Part shown: in pieces, positions 57,212-64,000 of the stretch
Layout of the letters: the number at the start of each line of letters is the position of its first letter
Position numbering within the stretch: position 1 is the stretch's first letter
Source of the DNA: Xylogone sp. PMI_703
Taxonomy: Eukaryota; Ascomycota; Leotiomycetes
Direction: 5' to 3'
DNA: 64,000 nt
Assembly: GCA_021399445.1 (NCBI GenBank)
Contig: JAJTUQ010000002.1
Coordinates: forward strand, 5,704,001-5,768,000
Position numbers and translations under genes: made by a program
The notes under the pieces: model-generated
Told to the model about the DNA's origin: nothing
Databases searched by the model: none
The model's input: only the letters and a program-made list of their open reading frames with translations

Positions 57212-59252
57212 GCTGATCTTTTACAGGTAACGGTTGTACAGTAGGTGCTGATTGAGTACACGTTTTGCACACCTGCTTGGAGCATATATAGGTTTACTGA
57301 GATGGCAACCATGATCCCAATAGCATACGTAATGTGCGCACCTTGCAATACTCAAACACACGCAATTCCTCTGTATGCCTGAGAGGCACAGCGGTTGCCT
57401 ATTAGGAAGACTTCTTCCTACAGGATTACTCGCAGTTCACAGTTCTCTCTAGGACCAATGGTTAATCCAAGTCACATAGACCAATGCGATTCTCGTCAAG
57501 CGTCGGTTTTATTTCTTCCAGTTTCATGGATTTAACTCCGAGAAGTGAAAAGCCGCAATCTTAATGGTCAGCCACTCACTCACGCCACATACCGGCATAT
57601 TGACCTTCTGTTATCTGATCCGATGTGGGTGAAAGACTGAGGCAATACGTTGACATCTCCGTTCGGATCCGGAATCTAACCTCCATTTTCCTCCTCGTAC
57701 ACCAAGTGGTATTAACTGGGCAGTCTAACATATCCTCTATCTTCTTATATAATGAAGGTGAACTGGATACTTAGTGTAGGACTTGTGAGCTGAGACGTTT
57801 TATGCTAATACTGACATCCTTGCAGGGTGAGGGGTATCTTGAGTCATTATGTAAAGAAATCGTTCCCATGTTTCCGAAGCAATTCAAGAGTTTACATCAC
57901 AGTAATAAAGGCTGTAGATGGGACGGAGTACGAATTTCATTCGATTATCTATGCTACCGAATTTAATGCCGCTTTTACTCCTTTTACTCTATCAATTGGA
58001 AGAGGAAAGGTCCGATCCGAGAGTGCAGAATGTTGAACGAAAGGTGAGAACTCTAGCAAAGTTCACTAAAAGGACTTTGCTGGTAGACTGTACCAGAGAG
58101 TGAGGTGTTCCAGATCCTTGGTTCCATTTAACCCGTAAGAGTAATTGGTCACTATAGGCTTACCTAACCAAGTTAGGTAGCTGTGTCCTCTCCAATTGCG
58201 CTGTATGCGCTAACTGCTTCTGGGATATACAGTAACCATATCGCCTAACCTGCTGCACATCAGCTTCCATTGCCATCAGCATAATAAGGACCGTATGTAA
58301 GTACCTTAAACAGCCGTAAGTTATGCCAGCATGTAGATAAGGTAATGAAATAAACACTTACAACAGCCATTAAGGCGATAAACAAGTTAAGTTAGTGCTG
58401 ACAAATTCAACGAGGCAGTTAGTCGAATGAACCGCCGTGGTCACATAATATTCAGGAATTATTCCGCTCTATTTTAGTAACCTACCTTTAATAATTCATT
58501 CAGTCAATTTGATACGCAAGGCATATTTGAAATAGCGAGTGGAAATAACAAAATTCTCATTATGGAAGACTCGGATAGAAGCTCTGATAATATTTTGGCT
58601 CACTGTATTCATAATATTTATTGAGGTCCCGAGATATTTGCGCAAATCATAAAGGCACACTCCGTGTCATCAATAGGGTTTGACGTATTGTAACTAAAAC
58701 CATCCCACCTAATGCTCTTTGTAAAGAGCAGTTGTATCAGAGAATATGGGTACGAATACAAGTCGAGATTGGTATGGCCGGCAAAGTCATAGCCGCATTA
58801 GGTAAGGTATGAAGTGTATATAAAATTATGGTAAAATTATGGTAAAACTCCTTTAATGCAAAGGTATTTTCTTTGTAATCTAACAGTACACTAGCCACCC
58901 TAAATTGTATGGTAGTTATATAGTAAGATAGTCGTTCGGTCAATTCCTTGCCTCAAGCCACGATCGGAACGTACCTGTTCCGACAAAGCTGTTGCTTAGC
59001 AATCCTCCCATCATTTCAAACTTTATCGACGAATTCAATGTGGATTCTAGCTAGTTGGAGTGAAAAGGGGTACAATATATGCTTATCCATGTCACTTTGT
59101 GATCGTTGTTACTAATGTATTGATATCCGCTGACCACTCCTAACTTTGCCTGTAAGGATAAATTTAGCTCTTCATATAAAACCGAACCATGTATATCTGG
59201 AATAGAATAATGTTGAATGTTTCTCACCTGAACAGGATTTGTCAACTGGAAA
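57212..59252. other. 2 kb intergenic region, no gene recognised
   Basis: Divergent upstream regions of the methyltransferase (minus) and the metallohydrolase (plus). The open frames at 57.8-58.1 and 58.7-58.9 kb are short and lack family features. Confidence 0.5.
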
Positions 59253-61386
59253 ATGATGCCTCCAATTTTTATCGTTGCCATTGTAGCAACTCTTGCATCC
59301 AGCATGAGAATTAGTAACAAGGCCGCCTTACCAGCATCCGTTCTTGTTCAACAAGGACTGGATGCTCTTGGAGGAGCTAAAATGATCGAGAGTGTTCTTG
59401 GTGTCACCTATCACGTACCAGAGTATTACCGGAGTATTGTAATGACTGATATAAGGACAACTGACATTCTCACCTACTTAGTTTATACCGCACGCAGACA
59501 TTAATGGAAGCATACTCTCTCACGGGTGTTGACCATTTTTGCGCAATAGCGGGAGAACAGAATATATCTTTCTCATATACTCTCCCAAGTCTGCAACAGC
59601 GAATTGATAGGAAACACAAACTGGACCGTGAGTAACATGTTAAGCCGACATATACAACGATAGTTGGTGCTAAGCAAAGATAGCTTTGTGGATATTTGGT
59701 TCGCCAACTCTTGCACCTATGGACTACTCGCTTGTAGTCAGAGAAGGGGCCGATGGATTTTCTTGCTTTTTGAAAGGGAATAACTATCTATACTTGCCTC
59801 CTGATTCTGTATTAGGCTATGCAGATGGTGTGTGAGTGATTAAAATGAGTGGATATGTCTTACTAACAATATTTATGTAGGGTTAGCTACCGCCTTTTAT
59901 ATTCGCGAAGCTCAGATGATGTCCCCTTTTCTTCTTTCGAAGGTCGGTGGCGCTAGAATTCTCAAAAGATTACCACTAATATTTAAATTATACAGATTCA
60001 GTCAAGCAAAGAGCTGTCTTCATTTTATGTAACCCTTGGAGATGGCATTGAAAGGCCTGCTGGTAGCTATTACTATATATCATAGCGTTTAAAAGGCTAA
60101 CCCTCTTCACCAGTCCACGATTCGATCCTCAACCTCACAATAATCATGGATCCAGATACATACTTACCTCAAATCATCCGTTCCTATGAATACCATGACA
60201 TATTTGGGCCTTCTACAAATGACCTATACGTGTATTAACTATACCATGGTGGATGGTGTGATGTTTCCCAGGCGATTCAAAACATTTTATAACGTCGACC
60301 ACATTCTCATGGACTTCCTTGTCGACAGCATTACTGTCAATCCCGAATTTCCTGATGGTTTCTTTGACGGCACTCCCGAGAATCAGACGCAAACGACGAA
60401 AGAATCGCCTATCCAGTCACCTGATTACGGGTTTGCGGAGATTGGGGAATATATATCTAATTTCATATGGGGTGGCAAGTATACGGGGACACTAGCTAAG
60501 CTCTCCGCAACTCACCCAATCCCAAATTTACCTAACCTGTGGCATCTCACATTCCAAGACGCCCCGAACTATTCTCAACTCGTAGTAGTATTTGAACATG
60601 CTGTCATTGTTATGGACGCAGCTCCACACCAGAGTTTACTTGTCATTGAGTGGGTTAGAGAGACACTGGAGAGAAACATTACGCACGTATGGGTAAGTGT
60701 TGCTATTATCAATTATCTCTAGAGACAGATTGTCAGTACGAACAGCTTTAATCATTTTTTATACTAGGTTACGCACCATCATCATGACCATAGCTACGGC
60801 GTTAAGGACTATGTAAATGTTGGCGCTAAGCTGATTGTCCTTGAATCTGCAATCTCGCATTGGTCTCGTGTTCCTCGTATTGAGATGTTGCCATATTCGT
60901 AAGTCACCAATTGCTTTGCTTCTTAAGTCATTGTTCTAAACTATACAGATCTAATAAACCTTTTGTTTATCGAGACTCGAGCACTGAAGTGCGTTTTTTG
61001 CACGTAGGTGGGGCTATGCACGCTGAAGATATGTCGTATGCGTATGTTTCAGCTGCCTGTCCCGAAGTCAATGATAGTGCCGTAATTTTCGAGGCAGATT
61101 ATTGGAATCCAGGCTCTTCTGGATATGAATTCAACCAAAACCAAGCACTGGAACTGTTACAACAGGTTAAGAAGGATGGAGTAGCGAGGGGAGCCACGTA
61201 AGTACTCTGAATTATTGTTGACTCCAAAATCAGACAAAGACAAGTCTACTGACACGACTTTTGCTCAGAGTTGTTCCTGCCCACGGTGTACCTGCCCCTT
61301 TATCTGAGCTAATTGATATAACCGGGTTCCTGTATCCTAATTTTACTGTTAGGGATTTCACCACTGGTGGGCCTTCACGGTGTTAA
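59253..61386 (+). pseudogene. Secreted metallo-beta-lactamase-fold hydrolase, one base too many
   Basis: Nine exons can be laid out: 59253-59438, 59498-59627, 59684-59827, 59881-59942, 59996-60062, 60114-60692, 60768-60898, 60949-61197 and 61269-61386. Together they give 554 codons plus one extra base. The N-terminus MMPPIFIVAIVATLASSM looks like a signal peptide. The metal motif THHHHDHSYG is assembled across the sixth intron, with a downstream HGVPAP and a GGAMHAEDM segment as further candidate ligands. The frame break is at about 60234 (NDLYVY then NYTMVDGVMFP): removing one T restores the frame. A 40 bp intron would also restore it but would remove residues that look coding. Substrate unknown; the fold covers many hydrolases. 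It may be a recent null allele or an assembly error. Confidence 0.8.
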
Positions 61387-61532
61387 TCCGCCGCATCTAA
61401 AAAGTGGTTGTCTGATAAATTCTATTCAATCATTCAAATAGCTAATCATTGAGTCTAATTATATCGATATCCCTTCATAATATTCCCTCAGACAAATCAT
61501 AATCTAATTATACAAAGAAAAGTCCCAAAGTT

Positions 61533-62678
61533 CTACGCCTGTACCTTCTGAGCCGAATTCGCAGCCAAATACTCCTTGCTATACTCCCAAGTAATGTATC
61601 CGTCCTCCTGTTTTGCGTTATAAAATTTTGACCGATCGTATGGAGTTAATGGAATATTCTCCTTTACTCTGAATGGAAGATCAGGATTGGTAATGTAATA
61701 CCGACCAAAGACAGTGACAATGTCTTTGTCTGGGTGCTCCTCGGTATACTTCTTTGCCAACTCTCCTGTAAAGCCACCGGCAATGAGAAGAGGGGACTGG
61801 TTGTTCCAGATGTCGATAAGGTAATCGATAGACTCCTGAGTTGCTACATCGACGTTGCCAGCGATGCGTGGAAGCACTATGTGAAGGAAGGCGAGATTGT
61901 ACTTCTTTAACTCTTGGACGAGGTAAGAGAATGTGGGCTTGGGGTCTTCCATCCTCATGCCTTGGAAGGGGCTGTATGGGCTCAGTCGGATACCAGTTCG
62001 CTCGGCCCCCACAGCTTCTACAACAGCCTTGGTAACTTCAAGGGCAAACCGTGACCGGTTCTCGATGCTCCCTCCCCACTTGTCAGTTCTCTTATTTGCA
62101 TTGTCTTGAATGAACTGATCAACGAGATATCCATTGGCACCATGGATTTCAACGGCATCAAATCCTGCCTTAATGGCGTTCTTAGCAGCTTGAGCATACA
62201 AGCCAATGAAATGTTGGATTTCCTCCTCGGTCAATGGAGTCGGCTTATCCCCACCCTCAAATGGTACATCGCTAGAGCTCACCACCTTTGCATCTGGTCC
62301 CAACTCCTTGGTCAATTGAGCTTGCTTTGCTGCTCGGCCTAATGCCCATAATTGCAATGAGATGTATGATTGTTTGGCATGCACCGCGGCAGTGACCTCA
62401 CTCCAAGCAGCGATTTGGGCTTCATTCCAGATGCCAGGGACATTAGCATAGCCGCCTGCTTCTGGAGCAATGAATGTTGCCTCGGTAGTTAAGAATGTGC
62501 CTGGTAATGAAGCTCGTTGTGCGTAATATTCCTTGACAAAAGGTAGAGGGACGTGTTCATCATTTGCGCGATATCGGGTCAATGGTGCCATAGCGATACG
62601 GTGCTTGAGTGAAGCATTTCCGAGCTTTAAGGGAGTGAATAACTTCGATGTCATCTTGCTGAACGGTTTGAAGGCCAA
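61533..62678 (-). CDS. Old Yellow Enzyme-type NADH:flavin oxidoreductase
   Basis: An intronless frame of 381 residues; Met9 (MTSKLFTPLKLG) is an equally good start and gives 373 residues. The FMN barrel pattern is clear: LFTPLKLGNASLKHRIAMAP, the active-site block EIHGANGYLVDQFIQD (His, Asn and Tyr of the family), RTDKWGGSIENRSRF, and the phosphate-binding FGRYYITNPDLPFR. The enzyme reduces activated C=C bonds of enones using NAD(P)H and FMN, in the cytosol. In fungal clusters such reductases tailor polyketide, alkaloid or terpenoid products. Length and catalytic residues are complete, so it should be active. Confidence 0.95.
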   Translation of the reverse strand: MAFKPFSKMTSKLFTPLKLGNASLKHRIAMAPLTRYRANDEHVPLPFVKEYYAQRASLPGTFLTTEATFIAPEAGGYANVPGIWNEAQIAAWSEVTAAVHAKQSYISLQLWALGRAAKQAQLTKELGPDAKVVSSSDVPFEGGDKPTPLTEEEIQHFIGLYAQAAKNAIKAGFDAVEIHGANGYLVDQFIQDNANKRTDKWGGSIENRSRFALEVTKAVVEAVGAERTGIRLSPYSPFQGMRMEDPKPTFSYLVQELKKYNLAFLHIVLPRIAGNVDVATQESIDYLIDIWNNQSPLLIAGGFTGELAKKYTEEHPDKDIVTVFGRYYITNPDLPFRVKENIPLTPYDRSKFYNAKQEDGYITWEYSKEYLAANSAQKVQA

Positions 62679-64000
62679 ATGTTATCTTGGTAATAGAAAG
62701 GATAAAATGTAGAATGATCAGCTCTTTGGAATTGAGGTGATTCAATCGGTCGGGTAGTTAAGATTGTGGGAAGTCTATGCCACGACTTTGCCTCGAACTG
62801 ATTGCTCCGAAGTGAAGAGAGAGGAAGAAGAGCTCCTTTTATTGTAGAGATCGTACGTATACGAAACACCTATCTCATTATTAAAGGTGGGATTAATAAT
62901 TGACTATCGTCAGAATGCTGCTTACTAACCCATCGGACCTAACACATTCGACATGTAATTAGGGCGCGGCGAACAAAAAATTCTTCTACGCCGGCGAGTT
63001 TATCGCCTAATTTCAGTGCCCAGCGCCGAATTGCGTCATTTGCTAAGAAGCGCTCAGCGCTACTAGATCGCTTCCGTCTCTTCCTCGCCTTCGTAACCAT
63101 CTGTAGAACACCACTGGTGTACCGCAAAGTAAATACTCTGTACTCGCTACCATTATCTCTGGCACATTCTCTTTCATAAAGTATCTTTTACTTGTCGGGC
63201 ATCTCTATTTTTGCACTGCCGCATGGATAGACTCATATCTCATAACATGCCGTAGTGATGTTTTACTCTCTAATGGTTTAAGGAAAATTATACAGATACT
63301 TCGATTAAGTGCGATATACTCCTATTAACTACTTGTAAGAGTGCTGATAACTTTGTACACGAATGACCCACATAACAAGCATCTCGGTTCCATTGTAGTG
63401 GCACTGGGTGGATGCTTCCGGAGCCATGCGTTGGCTTACTTTGCAAGGCGAGATTCTCTAATTTTAGGAACACTGCGGATGATATCAACACAGAATTCCT
63501 GTCATTCACGCCCTATTACTTATTGATCCCCCGCTCGACATCTGCTTTATTACTTGAAGAGGAAGTAAGCCATACAATTCCATGGCTGAGCACAGATATC
63601 AAATGGGGGATTCATCGGGCTTGTAGTAAAGTACGTCCCGGGAGAGTTATGAACAATAATTGAAACGCTTCGGTCGCTGTAATGGTATATGAAGCGCTTT
63701 AAATCATTTGATATCCGTGCAGCCGGGTTTCAATGTAATGGGAGTCTCATTATAAAGATATTGCATGGATTCCATACTTGGAAAGGGTTTGCGCTAAATC
63801 GTTACACCCCTCGTGGCTGGCTGTTAAGGGTATTTGGCTGCTTGGGTAACTTGACGCCACAATAATCTACTGTGTATTTCCCGCTGCTAGATTTAAGGTT
63901 AATAGGAGAGAATCGGGCTTTTTCTCCACTTACATTGATCCGTTGCTTCTATATCCTGCTCCAAATTATGGGCTACACGCAGAGGCTGTTCTTGTATTTC
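62679..64000. other. Right-end intergenic region, no gene recognised
   Basis: The first 200 bp are the promoter side of the reductase gene. The remaining 1.1 kb has only short frames with no family features, and no repeat was noticed. Confidence 0.5.

Noticed and set aside
1..64000. CRISPR arrays, bacterial operons, ribosome binding sites and rRNA genes
   Set aside because: None seen; intron structure and gene families show a fungal nuclear genome, where these are not expected.

Overview
The window looks like nuclear DNA of a filamentous ascomycete (Pezizomycotina). The genes carry short introns of 40 to 140 bp, mostly 46 to 84 bp, with GT donors, CTAAC/CTAAT-like branch points and TAG/CAG acceptors. 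There are several HET-domain loci and one NLR locus, Zn2Cys6 regulators, and an AT-rich retroelement whose mutations are all of the C:G to T:A type expected from repeat-induced point mutation (RIP). I cannot place the species; an affinity to Leotiomycetes would be a guess.

Layout. (1) 1-211 is the start of a HET gene running off the left edge. (2) About 2.35-12.5 kb is AT-rich. It contains a structurally complete but dead chromodomain Gypsy element on the minus strand (3553-12294), with two 234 bp LTRs, a CCTTT target duplication, and a nested 354 bp solo LTR with its own CTTAC duplication. (3) 12.7-28.6 kb is a self/non-self recognition zone. It holds a decayed HET fragment, an NLR (phosphorylase-NACHT-ankyrin) with frame breaks, a HET pseudogene with two in-frame stops, and one intact HET gene. 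Within it sit a YeeE/YedE sulfur transporter and a persulfide-dioxygenase-like metallohydrolase, two functions that are operon partners in bacteria. (4) 28.9-47.9 kb is rich in membrane-lipid enzymes: a PGS1-like phosphatidylglycerophosphate synthase, a PAQR protein, a TLC-domain protein, an MFS transporter, an Asp-nucleophile alpha/beta hydrolase, a Zn2Cys6 regulator, an App1-type phosphatase, and a protein that appears to fuse a TLC-like half to a half resembling bacterial prolipoprotein diacylglyceryl transferase (Lgt). (5) 48.5-62.7 kb holds a small coiled-coil protein, a second Zn2Cys6 regulator (one base short), a second MFS pump, an O-methyltransferase, a secreted metallo-beta-lactamase-fold hydrolase (one base too many) and an Old Yellow Enzyme. 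This resembles the tailoring part of a small metabolite cluster without a visible backbone enzyme.

How the genes may work together. The best candidate for something undescribed is region 4. Lgt enzymes use phosphatidylglycerol as diacylglyceryl donor, PGS1 makes its precursor, App1-type enzymes are lipid phosphatases, and TLC and PAQR proteins belong to ceramide-linked membrane families. A local regulator and exporter complete the set. That these act in one pathway is inference; the individual family calls rest on motifs read in the sequence.

Introns were placed by eye. Where exon sums give an integral reading frame this is stated. Several genes differ from an open frame by exactly one base, which could be real decay or assembly error.
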